Source: Streptomyces spinoverrucosus
GTDB lineage: Bacteria > Actinomycetota > Actinomycetes > Streptomycetales > Streptomycetaceae
Assembly (NCBI RefSeq): GCF_015712165.1
Contig: NZ_JADPZX010000001.1
Span: 434,001-498,000 of the forward strand
Reading direction: 5' to 3'
DNA length: 64,000 bases
Positions within the stretch are counted from its first letter, which is position 1; the number at the start of each line of letters is the position of its first letter. The position numbers and the translations under genes are program-made. Shown here in pieces: positions 17,119 through 25,091 of this stretch. The notes under the pieces are model-generated. The model worked only from the letters and a program-made list of their open reading frames with translations, was not told the origin of the DNA and did not search any database.

Positions 17119-17334
17119 ATGAACTCCACCCCCCAGGTTGAGACCGTCGAGATCTCCGACGCCGAGCTCGACAACGTCTCCGGCGGCCTCTCCGTGAACG
17201 CCGTGAACACCGTCGTCGGCGCGGTGGACGGTATCGCCCCGGTCTCCGGCCTGGTCGACACGGTCGTCGGCACCGTCGAGGGTGTCACCGGCCTGAACAC
17301 CGCTCCGGTCACCAACCTGGTCGCCGGTCTCTGA
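17119..17334 (+). CDS. Secreted peptide precursor with double-glycine leader
   Basis: A 71-residue precursor. The leader ends in ELDNVSGG (16-23), a classic class II bacteriocin cleavage site read by C39 peptidases; the downstream exporter has such a peptidase. The predicted 48-residue core (24-71) has no Cys, Lys, Arg or aromatic residue, three acidic residues, and is rich in Val, Gly and Thr. It contains an internal repeat: NTVVGAVDG at 30-38 and DTVVGTVEG at 47-55, 17 residues apart, and APVSGLV / APVTNLV at 40 and 62. Peptides like this are often auto-labelled type A2 lantipeptide, but no LanM or other modification enzyme is near. Function unknown. Confidence 0.85.
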   Translation: MNSTPQVETVEISDAELDNVSGGLSVNAVNTVVGAVDGIAPVSGLVDTVVGTVEGVTGLNTAPVTNLVAGL

Positions 17335-17356
17335 TCGCACACCAGTACCGTTGAGT

Positions 17357-17380
17357 CCCGGAGCCGCACCCGGCTCCGGG
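17357..17380 (+). terminator. Stem-loop after the peptide precursor gene
   Basis: CCCGGAGCCG pairs perfectly with CGGCTCCGGG across CACC (10 bp stem), 22 bases after the precursor stop and 45 bases before the HlyD-like gene. It probably lowers read-through so that precursor RNA exceeds exporter RNA. Confidence 0.7.
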
Positions 17381-17425
17381 GCTCTTCGGATGTCGTAACG
17401 CTCTCCACCCGGTGAGGGAAATTCC

Positions 17426-18232
17426 GTGCAGTTCCGCCAACAGGCCCTCGCCAAGCTCCAGTCGCCGGAGGAGCTCGACCTTCCGGTGCGCCTCGCCCGC
17501 CCGCAGGGCTGGCTCGTACTGTCCGTGACCGTGGTCGCGATGGCTGCCGCGTCCGTGTGGGCGGTGACCGGCTCGGTGACCTCCACGGTGAGCGCGCCCG
17601 CCGTCCTCACGCACGGCGAGGGCAGCTACATCCTGCAGAGCCCGGTCGCGGGCCAGGTCACCGAGATCCTCGCCGAGGAAGGCGCACGGCTCCCCGCGAA
17701 CTCCCCCGTCCTGAAGGTCCGTACGAACGAGGGCGAGACCGTCGTCCGCACCATCGCCGCCGGCCGCCTCACCGCGCTCGCCGCCACCATCGGCCAGATC
17801 ATCGCCACCGGCGCGAACGTCGCCGCCGTCGAGAAGGTCGCCGACGCGGACGACCCGCTGTACGCCACGGTGTACGTCCCCGCCGAGAACGCCGGCTCCA
17901 TCCCAGCGAACGCGGCCGTGGACCTGACCGTGCAGACGGTCCCGACCCAGGAGTACGGCGTCCTGCGCGGCCATGTGAAGTCCGTGGACCGCGCCCCGCA
18001 GTCGCCGCAGGAGATCGCCGCGTTCCTCGGCGACAGCCAGCTCGGCGAGCAGTTCACCAAGGACGGCCGCCCGGTCGCCGTGCTCGTCCGACTGGACAAG
18101 TCGTCCGGCACCGAGAGCGGCTACAAGTGGTCGTCGGCGGACGGACCGCCGTACCCCCTCACCTCCATGACGATGGCCACGGGCTCGATCCGGCTGGCCG
18201 ATCAGCGTCCCGTCGATTGGCTGCTGCCGTGA
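17426..18232 (+). CDS. HlyD-like secretion accessory protein
   Basis: A 268-residue protein with a short cytoplasmic N-terminus, one membrane helix (about 29-49), and an extracellular part with a biotinyl-lipoyl-like hairpin (GEGSYILQSPVAGQVTEILA, 65-84) typical of NHLM-bacteriocin secretion proteins and HlyD adaptors. It should bridge the exporter and the cell envelope. Start GTG follows GAGGGAA. It lies between the peptide gene and the peptidase-ABC gene, overlapping the latter as GTGA, so it is part of one operon. In a Gram-positive host its exact structural role is unclear. Confidence 0.82.
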   Translation: MQFRQQALAKLQSPEELDLPVRLARPQGWLVLSVTVVAMAAASVWAVTGSVTSTVSAPAVLTHGEGSYILQSPVAGQVTEILAEEGARLPANSPVLKVRTNEGETVVRTIAAGRLTALAATIGQIIATGANVAAVEKVADADDPLYATVYVPAENAGSIPANAAVDLTVQTVPTQEYGVLRGHVKSVDRAPQSPQEIAAFLGDSQLGEQFTKDGRPVAVLVRLDKSSGTESGYKWSSADGPPYPLTSMTMATGSIRLADQRPVDWLLP

Positions 18233-20451
18233 CCACCGCCGCACCGGAAACCCGCGGCCGCCGCCGGGCCGCCCCGCCCAAGCGCACCGTCCCCAAGGGC
18301 CGCCGCAAGACCGTCCGCACCCCCACCGTCCTCCAGATGGAGGCCGTCGAGTGCGGCGCCGCCTCCTTGGCGATGGTGCTCGGCCACTACGGCAAGCACG
18401 TCCCGCTGGAGGAGCTGCGCATCGCCTGCGGTGTCTCCCGCGACGGCTCGCGCGCCAGCAATCTGCTGAAGGCGGCGCGCAGTTACGGCCTGACCGCCAA
18501 GGGCATGCAGATGGACCTGGCCGCCCTCGCCGAGGTGAAGGCGCCGGCCGTCCTGTTCTGGGAGTTCAACCACTACGTCGTCTACGACGGCATGGGCCGC
18601 CGCTTCGGCCGCCGGGGCGTGTTCATCAACGACCCCGGCAAGGGCCGGCGTTTCGTACCGATGGAGGACTTCGACGGCAGTTTCACCGGCGTCGTCCTCA
18701 CCATGGAGCCGGGCGACGACTTCACGCGCGGCGGGCGCAAGCCGGGAGTCTGGGGCGCGATGCCCGCCCGGCTGCGCGGCACCGCGGGCACGATGCCCGC
18801 CGCCGTGCTGGCGAGCCTGCTGCTGGTCGTGGTCGGCGCGGCCGTACCCGCGCTCAGCCGGACCTACATCGACATGTTCCTGATCGGCGGGCAGACCTCG
18901 CTGCTGGACGTGCTGTTCGCGTCCATGGGCGCGTGCGTGCTGCTCACGCTGGTGCTGACCTGGCTGCAACAGGCCAACCTGCACCACGGCCGCATCATCT
19001 CCTCGACCCTGTCCAGCGCCCGTTTCCTGCGGCACCTGCTGCGGCTGCCGGTCACCTTCTTCTCCCAGCGCAGCCCGGCAGACCTGGTGCAGCGCCTGCA
19101 GTCGAACGACGCGGTGGCCGAGACGCTGGCCCGCGACCTGGCGGCGGCGGGCGTGGACGCGGTGGTCGTGGTGCTGTACGCCGTACTCCTCTATACCTAC
19201 GACCCGCAACTCACCTTCGTCGGCATCGGTGTGGCGTTGCTGAACGTCGTCGCGATGCGGGTCGTGATCCGGCTGCGCGCGACCCGCACGGCGAAGCTGC
19301 GCGCGGACAACGCCCGGCTCACCAACACGGCGTACACCGGCCTGCAGCTGATCGAGACGATGAAGGCGACCGGCGGCGAGGACGGCTACTTCCGCAAGTG
19401 GGCCGGACAGCACGCCACCACCCTGGAGGAACAGCAGCGGCTCGGCGTGCCGAGCGCCTGGCTGGGCGTGGTCGCGCCGACGCTGGCCACGCTCAACAGC
19501 GCGCTGATCCTGTGGATCGGCGGCATGCGGGCGATCGAGGGCGCCATCTCTGTCGGCCTGCTGGTCGCCTTCCAGGCGCTGGTCACGCGTTTCACCGCCC
19601 CGCTGACCCGGCTCAACGGCGTCGCGGGCCGCATCCAGGACTTCGCGGCCGACGTGGCCCGGCTGAAGGACGTGGAGAACTTCCGCACGGATCCGCTGTA
19701 CGACCGCGCGGGCGGCGACTCCACGCGCAGGCTGCACGGCCATGTCGAGCTGGAGAACATCACCTTCGGCTACAGCCCCCTCGACAAGCCGCTGCTCACC
19801 GGCTTCGATCTGACCGTCGGACCGGGTCAGCAGGTCGCGCTCGTCGGCGGCTCGGGCAGCGGGAAGTCGACCGTGTCCCGGCTGATCTCGGGCCTGTACA
19901 CGCCCTGGGAGGGCGTGATCCGCATCGACGGGCAGCGCCTTGAGGACATCCCGCGTGGCGCGCTCGCGGCCTCCGTCTCCTTCGTCGACCAGGACGTGTT
20001 CCTGTTCGAGGGCTCGGTGCGGGACAACGTGGCGCTGTGGGACCCGTCCATCCCGGACGAGGCGGTGGTCGAGGCGCTGAAGGACGCCGCGCTGCACGAC
20101 GTGGTGATGCGCCGCCCCGGCGGCATCCACAGCCGGGTCGAGCAGGACGGCCGCAACTTCTCCGGCGGGCAGCGCCAACGCCTGGAGATCGCCCGGGCGT
20201 TGGTGCGCCGGCCCAGCATTCTGGTGCTGGACGAGGTGACCAGCGCCCTCGACGCCGAGACCGAGCAGGCCGTCATGGACAATCTGCGCCGGCGTGGCTG
20301 CGCCTGCGTGGTGATCGCACACCGGCTCAGCACCGTGCGGGACAGCGACGAGATCGTCGTACTCCAGCACGGCACGATCGTGGAACGCGGCCGGCACGAC
20401 GAGCTGGTGGCGAGCGGCGGCGCGTACGCGGCGCTGGTCAGGGAGCGGTGA
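18229..20451 (+). CDS. Peptidase-containing ABC exporter (NHLM ABC-1 / C39 type)
   Basis: A 740-residue exporter that should cleave the double-glycine leader and move the peptide out. The C39 cysteine-peptidase domain (about 30-165) has C42 in MEAVECGAAS, H115 in FNHYVVYDG and D135 in FINDPGKG. A six-helix membrane domain follows (185-480), then the ATPase: GGSGSGKS, FSGGQRQR and ILVLDEVTSALD, all intact. The GTG start is fixed by a GTGA overlap with the HlyD-like gene. The next gene starts one base after its stop. The intact Cys/His pair strongly ties this protein to the ELDNVSGG leader upstream. Confidence 0.92.
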   Translation: MTTAAPETRGRRRAAPPKRTVPKGRRKTVRTPTVLQMEAVECGAASLAMVLGHYGKHVPLEELRIACGVSRDGSRASNLLKAARSYGLTAKGMQMDLAALAEVKAPAVLFWEFNHYVVYDGMGRRFGRRGVFINDPGKGRRFVPMEDFDGSFTGVVLTMEPGDDFTRGGRKPGVWGAMPARLRGTAGTMPAAVLASLLLVVVGAAVPALSRTYIDMFLIGGQTSLLDVLFASMGACVLLTLVLTWLQQANLHHGRIISSTLSSARFLRHLLRLPVTFFSQRSPADLVQRLQSNDAVAETLARDLAAAGVDAVVVVLYAVLLYTYDPQLTFVGIGVALLNVVAMRVVIRLRATRTAKLRADNARLTNTAYTGLQLIETMKATGGEDGYFRKWAGQHATTLEEQQRLGVPSAWLGVVAPTLATLNSALILWIGGMRAIEGAISVGLLVAFQALVTRFTAPLTRLNGVAGRIQDFAADVARLKDVENFRTDPLYDRAGGDSTRRLHGHVELENITFGYSPLDKPLLTGFDLTVGPGQQVALVGGSGSGKSTVSRLISGLYTPWEGVIRIDGQRLEDIPRGALAASVSFVDQDVFLFEGSVRDNVALWDPSIPDEAVVEALKDAALHDVVMRRPGGIHSRVEQDGRNFSGGQRQRLEIARALVRRPSILVLDEVTSALDAETEQAVMDNLRRRGCACVVIAHRLSTVRDSDEIVVLQHGTIVERGRHDELVASGGAYAALVRER

Positions 20452-20452
20452 G

Positions 20453-23269
20453 ATGAGAGCCGTGCACGGCGACGACTACGTCCTCGGCGCCCTCGGCTCG
20501 GTGGGCACGCCCATCGACTGCGCCGGGTTCAGCCGTCTGGACCTGGAAGGGCCGCAGGTGCTGTGGCTGGTCGCGGCGGGCGCCCTGGACCTGTTCGCGG
20601 TGGACGCCGCCCAGCAGGGCCACTGGCACCACCTCGGTCGGCTGGAGGCGGGCTCGCTGCTGCTCGGCCCGGTCGCGGGCCCGCAGCACACGCTGATCGC
20701 CCGCCCGGTCCGGGACTGCGTGGTGCACCGCATCGGGCTGCGCGAGCTGTACCAGCCGGCGCAGACGCAGACCTGGTCGTACGACGAGTACGGCAACCCG
20801 CAGTACGTCCCGCCCACCACGAGCCCGCTGGAGTACGCCCTCGCGCTCGGTGTCGGCCGTGGCCTGTCGATCCTCTTCCAGGCACCGACGGCCGGTGAGC
20901 GGGCCGCCGAGATGACCGACGACGACGTGTTCTGGATGCAGGTGCCGCCCGGCAGCGTCCAGTACGGCTCGCTGTACGGCGCGGAGGCGGCCGCCGACCT
21001 GCTGATGGACCCGGCCCTGTGGCAGACCATGGTCGACCAGCAGTACCGGCTGCTGACCACGCTGGACCGCTGGATCGAACAGCTGGAGCGGACCCACGAG
21101 ACCCGTACGGCCGCCGGTATCAAGGCCGGTGAGCAGGTGCGCGCGCAGGCCGACCGGACGCTGCTCGCGGCGATCGGCAAGCCGTCGGCCAAGCGCACCA
21201 CCGCCGCCGACGCGGACGCCACGTACGCCGCGTGCAAGCTGGTCGCCGCCGCGGCCGGGATCCCGCTGGCCGACCCCGGGCACGGCGGCACCGAGAGCGA
21301 CCGTCTCGACCCGGTCGAACGCATCGCCCTCGCCTCGCGCGTCCGTACCCGCGCGGTACGGCTTGACGGCAGCTGGTGGCATGACAACGTGGGCCCGCTG
21401 GTGGGTCAGCGGGCCCTGTCGGGGGCGCCGGTCGCGCTGCTGTGGCGGCGCGGCGGCTATGTGGCGGTGCATCCGGCGACCGGACGTGAGACGCCGATCG
21501 AGAAGGCCAACGCGCCGGAGTTCGAGCCGCGCGCGGTGATGTTCTACCGGCCGCTGCCCGAACGCCCGCTGGGTCCGCTCGGGCTGCTGCGGTTCTGCAT
21601 GCGGGGCACGCGCGGGGACGTGACCGGGCTCCTGCTCAGCGGGCTGGTGACGGTGGCGATCGGCGCGCTGGTGCCCATCGCGACCGGCAAGGTGCTGGGC
21701 GAGTTCGTGCCGAAGGCCCAGGCGGGGCTGATCGCGCAGGTCTGTCTGGCGGTGATGGTCAGCAGTGTCGTCGCGGCGGCCTTCATGCTGCTGCAGAACA
21801 TGACGATCCTGCGCCTGGAGGGTCGTATCGAGGCGACGCTCCAACCGGCGGTGTGGGACCGGCTGCTCAGGCTCCCGACGAAGTTCTTCACCGGCCGCTC
21901 CACGGGTGAGCTGGCCAGTGCGGCCATGGGCATCAGCGCGATCCGCCGCCTGCTCGCGGGAGTCGGGCCCACGGTCGCCCAGTCGCTCACCGTCGGAGCG
22001 ATGAGCCTCGGGCTACTGCTCTGGTACAGCGTTCCGATGACGCTGGCCGCGGTGGGCATGCTCGTCGTGATCGCCGCCGTCTTCCTGGGCCTCGGGCTGT
22101 GGCAGGTGCGCTGGCAGCGCCGCCTGACCGTGCTCACCAACAAGCTCAACAACCAGGCCTTCCAGACCCTGCGCGGCCTGCCCAAGCTGCGGGTCGCGGC
22201 GGCCGAGAACTACGCCTACGCCGCGTGGGCGCGGGAGTTCGCGCGCAGCCGTGAGCTCCAGCAGCGCCTGGGCCGGATCAAGAACCTCACCACCGTGCTC
22301 GGCGCGATCTATCTGCCGCTGTGCTCGCTGCTGATGTTCATGCTGCTCGCGGGCCCGGCGCGGGGCTCGATGTCCGCCGCCGACTTCCTCGCCTTCAACA
22401 CCTCGGTGACGATGCTGCTCACGTCGGTCACGCAGATCACGGGCGCGTTCGTGTCGCTGGTGGCCGCGCTGCCGCTGTACGAGCAGATCAAGCCGGTGCT
22501 GCAGGCGACGCCGGAGGTGCGTACGGCCAGCACCCGGCCGGGCCCGCTCACGGGGGCCGTGGAGGCGCGGCGGCTGTCCTTCCGCTACTCCGACGACGGC
22601 CCCCTCGTCCTGGACGACGTGTCGTTCGAGGTGCGGCCCGGCGAGTTCGTGGCGGTCGTCGGGCCGTCCGGCTGCGGCAAGTCGACGCTGCTGCGCCTGC
22701 TGATCGGCTTCGACAAGCCGGGCTCCGGGAGTGTCCTCTACGACGGTCAGGACCTGGCCGCCCTCGATCAGTCGGCCGTACGGCGGCAGTGCGGGGTGGT
22801 GCTCCAGCACGCCCAGCCGTTCACCGGCTCGATCCTGGACGTCATCTGCGGCACCGAGCCGTACACGCCGGAGGAGGCGATGGCGGCGGCCGAGATGGCG
22901 GGGCTCGCCGAGGACATCAAGCGGATGCCGATGGGCCTGCACACCATCGTCGCGGGCAACGGGGCGATCTCCGGCGGCCAGCGGCAGCGGCTGATGATCG
23001 CCCAGGCGCTGATCCGCCGGCCGCGCATCCTCTTCTTCGACGAGGCGACCAGCGCCCTCGACAACGAGACGCAGCGCAAGGTCATCGAGAGCACCAAGGC
23101 CCTCAACGCCACCCGCATCGTCATCGCGCACCGCCTGTCGACGGTGCTGGACGCCGACCGCGTCATCGTGATGGAGGACGGCAAGGTCGCCCAGCAGGGT
23201 CCACCGGCGCAGCTGCTCGCGGACACGGGCGGCAGGCTGCACGAGCTGGTGCGGCGGCAGTTGACGTAG
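20453..23269 (+). CDS. Second large ABC protein (NHLM ABC-2 type)
   Basis: A 938-residue protein. About 300 N-terminal residues have no peptidase motif; the first 120 resemble a cyclic-nucleotide-binding-like barrel (LVAAGALDLFAVD, GSLLLGPV), as in NHLM ABC-2 proteins. An exporter membrane domain (390-690) and an ATPase with GPSGCGKS, ISGGQRQR and ILFFDEATSALD follow, all motifs intact. It probably works as partner to the peptidase-ABC protein; the role of the N-terminal part is unknown. ATG begins one base after the preceding stop, so the two are tightly coupled. No immunity or modification gene follows. Confidence 0.88.
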   Translation: MRAVHGDDYVLGALGSVGTPIDCAGFSRLDLEGPQVLWLVAAGALDLFAVDAAQQGHWHHLGRLEAGSLLLGPVAGPQHTLIARPVRDCVVHRIGLRELYQPAQTQTWSYDEYGNPQYVPPTTSPLEYALALGVGRGLSILFQAPTAGERAAEMTDDDVFWMQVPPGSVQYGSLYGAEAAADLLMDPALWQTMVDQQYRLLTTLDRWIEQLERTHETRTAAGIKAGEQVRAQADRTLLAAIGKPSAKRTTAADADATYAACKLVAAAAGIPLADPGHGGTESDRLDPVERIALASRVRTRAVRLDGSWWHDNVGPLVGQRALSGAPVALLWRRGGYVAVHPATGRETPIEKANAPEFEPRAVMFYRPLPERPLGPLGLLRFCMRGTRGDVTGLLLSGLVTVAIGALVPIATGKVLGEFVPKAQAGLIAQVCLAVMVSSVVAAAFMLLQNMTILRLEGRIEATLQPAVWDRLLRLPTKFFTGRSTGELASAAMGISAIRRLLAGVGPTVAQSLTVGAMSLGLLLWYSVPMTLAAVGMLVVIAAVFLGLGLWQVRWQRRLTVLTNKLNNQAFQTLRGLPKLRVAAAENYAYAAWAREFARSRELQQRLGRIKNLTTVLGAIYLPLCSLLMFMLLAGPARGSMSAADFLAFNTSVTMLLTSVTQITGAFVSLVAALPLYEQIKPVLQATPEVRTASTRPGPLTGAVEARRLSFRYSDDGPLVLDDVSFEVRPGEFVAVVGPSGCGKSTLLRLLIGFDKPGSGSVLYDGQDLAALDQSAVRRQCGVVLQHAQPFTGSILDVICGTEPYTPEEAMAAAEMAGLAEDIKRMPMGLHTIVAGNGAISGGQRQRLMIAQALIRRPRILFFDEATSALDNETQRKVIESTKALNATRIVIAHRLSTVLDADRVIVMEDGKVAQQGPPAQLLADTGGRLHELVRRQLT

Positions 23270-23299
23270 TACGACCGCCTCGCCGGAAGCGTTCCCGGG

Positions 23300-23335
23300 G
23301 CCGCCGCCTTGGCACAGGCCCGGGCCGAGGGCGGC
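23300..23335 (+). terminator. Probable terminator of the peptide-export operon
   Basis: Outer stem GCCGC/GCGGC and inner stem CCTTGGC/GCCGAGG (one wobble) enclose a 10-base loop, 30 bases after the last exporter gene. The two unpaired bases between stems weaken the call. Confidence 0.45.
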
Positions 23336-23475
23336 TTCACTGCCACTCATGAGGCGTTCCGGAACGGGAAGGCACCCGGATGCTGATCGAGGTGCGGCGG
23401 TCATCGCGGGCATGCAAGCTATTCTCGGCTTCGGCTCGGTCAGCACCGACCTCATGGCCAGAAGGGCACGAGCGC

Positions 23476-23646
23476 ATGAGCCCCGCGAGGACCGCACCCA
23501 CCGATGAGGACGCCCAAGGCGGCTTTGATCATCAGATGCCGCCGCGGCGGATGCCGCCGCTACCCGGCACGCTGATCCAGACCGGCACCGACTCCTACCG
23601 GCTGAGGGCCACCGAGAACGAGTACCGGTCCGCCGGGCGATCGTGA
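23476..23646 (+). CDS. Small hypothetical protein coupled to phosphatase no. 3
   Basis: A possible 56-residue hydrophilic protein, MSPARTAPTDEDAQ at its start, rich in Pro and Arg, with no family I recognise. AAGGG lies about 12 bases upstream of the ATG. Its stop TGA shares a base with the next ATG as TGATG, a classic termination-reinitiation junction, and the next gene has no ribosome-binding site of its own; that is the main argument that it is translated. A reading from 23380 would add 32 residues but lacks support. It may be merely a translated leader. Confidence 0.45.
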   Translation: MSPARTAPTDEDAQGGFDHQMPPRRMPPLPGTLIQTGTDSYRLRATENEYRSAGRS

Positions 23647-24977
23647 TGGCGGGCGGCAAGGAGGAGGAAGGACCGAAGCGGCCGCCCCGCCCCGACTGGT
23701 TGCGGCGTCTGGATGCCGAGGTGGGCCGGGTCGATGAGCAGCTGCGCGCACTGGCCGCCGCCAAGGACCGGATTCAGGGCCTGCTGGACGCAGTGGTGGC
23801 CATCACTCGGGAGTCGGAGTTGCCCGGGGTGCTGCACCGCATCGTGGCCACCGCCATGGACTTGGTCGGCGCCCGCTACGGGGCACTGGGAGTTCTTGAC
23901 GAGTCCGGCGAGCGCCTGGCGCAGTTCATCGCCGTCGGCCTGTCCGAGCAGGAACGCGCGGCCCTGGCCGAGGTGGGGTTTCCTCGCGGTCTGGGCGTGC
24001 TCGGACACCTGATCCGCCACCCCGATCCCTTGCGGATCGACGCCATCTCCTCCCACCCGTCCTCGGTCGGGTTCCCACCCGGCCACCCATGCCTGCGCAC
24101 CCTGCTGGGCGTCGCCGTCAGCGTCCGCGGCGAAATCTACGGCGACCTCTACCTCTCCCAGCGACGCGACGGACGGCCCTTCGGCATCCAGGACGAGCGC
24201 ATCGTCGTCGCCCTGGCCAGCGCCGCCGGCATCGCGATCGAGAACGTCCGCCTCCTCGAACAGGTTCGTGCCGCATCGGAACATTTCCAGCGGCGTTTGC
24301 TGCCGACGTTGCCCGACATGCGGCCCTTCGACGCCGCCGCCATCTACCGGCCCGCCGCCGAACCCCACCACGTGGGCGGCGACTGGTACGACGCCATCCT
24401 GCTTCCGGACGGCGCGGTGGCGGTCGTCATCGGCGACGTGGTCGGCCACGATCTGCATGCCGCCGCCGCCATGGCCTCCACCCGTCACATGCTGCGCGCT
24501 TTGCTGTTCGCCCTGCGTACTCCGCCCAGCGCGGTCCTCGCCCAGCTCGATCGCACCCTTGAAGCCATCACCGACAACCCCGTCACCACCACCAGCCTGG
24601 CGCGCATCGAACCCGTGGGGGCTGCCTGGCGGCTGCACTGGAGCACCGCGGGCCACGTCCCACCTTTGCTGATCACTCCTGGGGGCCGGGCGGAATACCT
24701 GGTCGCGGAGCCCGGACTACCACTGAACGTCGACAGCGGGCAGCCCCGCCTCGACCACACCCACCCCCTGCCCCCGGACGCCACCGTGGTCTTCTTCACC
24801 GACGGCCTTGTCGAACACCCCGACCACTCCATCGACGAGAGCCTGAACGAACTCGCCGAACTCGCCACCCTGCACGCGGCCCTGCCCCTGCAGGACTTCG
24901 TGCAGACCCTGGCCGACCACCATCCCAGCGACGGGCACGACGACATGGCCATCCTCGCCCTGCGCACCCCACGCTGA
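23646..24977 (+). CDS. SpoIIE-type PP2C phosphatase with GAF domain (no. 3)
   Basis: A 443-residue protein: short coiled N-terminus (20-45), GAF domain (45-195, with LVGARYGALGVLDESGERL and ASAAGIAIENVRLLEQ as in DevS-like GAF sensors), and a SpoIIE phosphatase domain (210-443) with VGGDWYDAIL near 243, VIGDVVGHD and VFFTDGLVEHP. Start: ATG within TGATG; a GTG one codon earlier is possible. It should act on an anti-anti-sigma factor. A MASE1 membrane protein follows after 114 bases on the same strand and could supply a sensory input; that link is inference. Confidence 0.85.
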   Translation: MAGGKEEEGPKRPPRPDWLRRLDAEVGRVDEQLRALAAAKDRIQGLLDAVVAITRESELPGVLHRIVATAMDLVGARYGALGVLDESGERLAQFIAVGLSEQERAALAEVGFPRGLGVLGHLIRHPDPLRIDAISSHPSSVGFPPGHPCLRTLLGVAVSVRGEIYGDLYLSQRRDGRPFGIQDERIVVALASAAGIAIENVRLLEQVRAASEHFQRRLLPTLPDMRPFDAAAIYRPAAEPHHVGGDWYDAILLPDGAVAVVIGDVVGHDLHAAAAMASTRHMLRALLFALRTPPSAVLAQLDRTLEAITDNPVTTTSLARIEPVGAAWRLHWSTAGHVPPLLITPGGRAEYLVAEPGLPLNVDSGQPRLDHTHPLPPDATVVFFTDGLVEHPDHSIDESLNELAELATLHAALPLQDFVQTLADHHPSDGHDDMAILALRTPR

Positions 24978-25091
24978 AGCCGCACAGGCCCACAGCGACG
25001 CGGCGAAAGGACAGATGAGCGGTGGTGTGGTGGATCCGGCGGGGCCAGCGGACGATGGACGACGGGGCAAGGCCGAGGGGAAGACTTCCCG

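Noticed and set aside
15420..17141. 573-codon + strand frame from inside the protease gene to the peptide gene
   Set aside because: It is antisense to the S1 protease and then crosses intergenic DNA; it also overlaps the peptide start in another frame.
17119..17334. Calling the double-glycine peptide a class II lanthipeptide
   Set aside because: No LanM or other dehydratase/cyclase is nearby and the core has no cysteine, so thioether rings cannot form.
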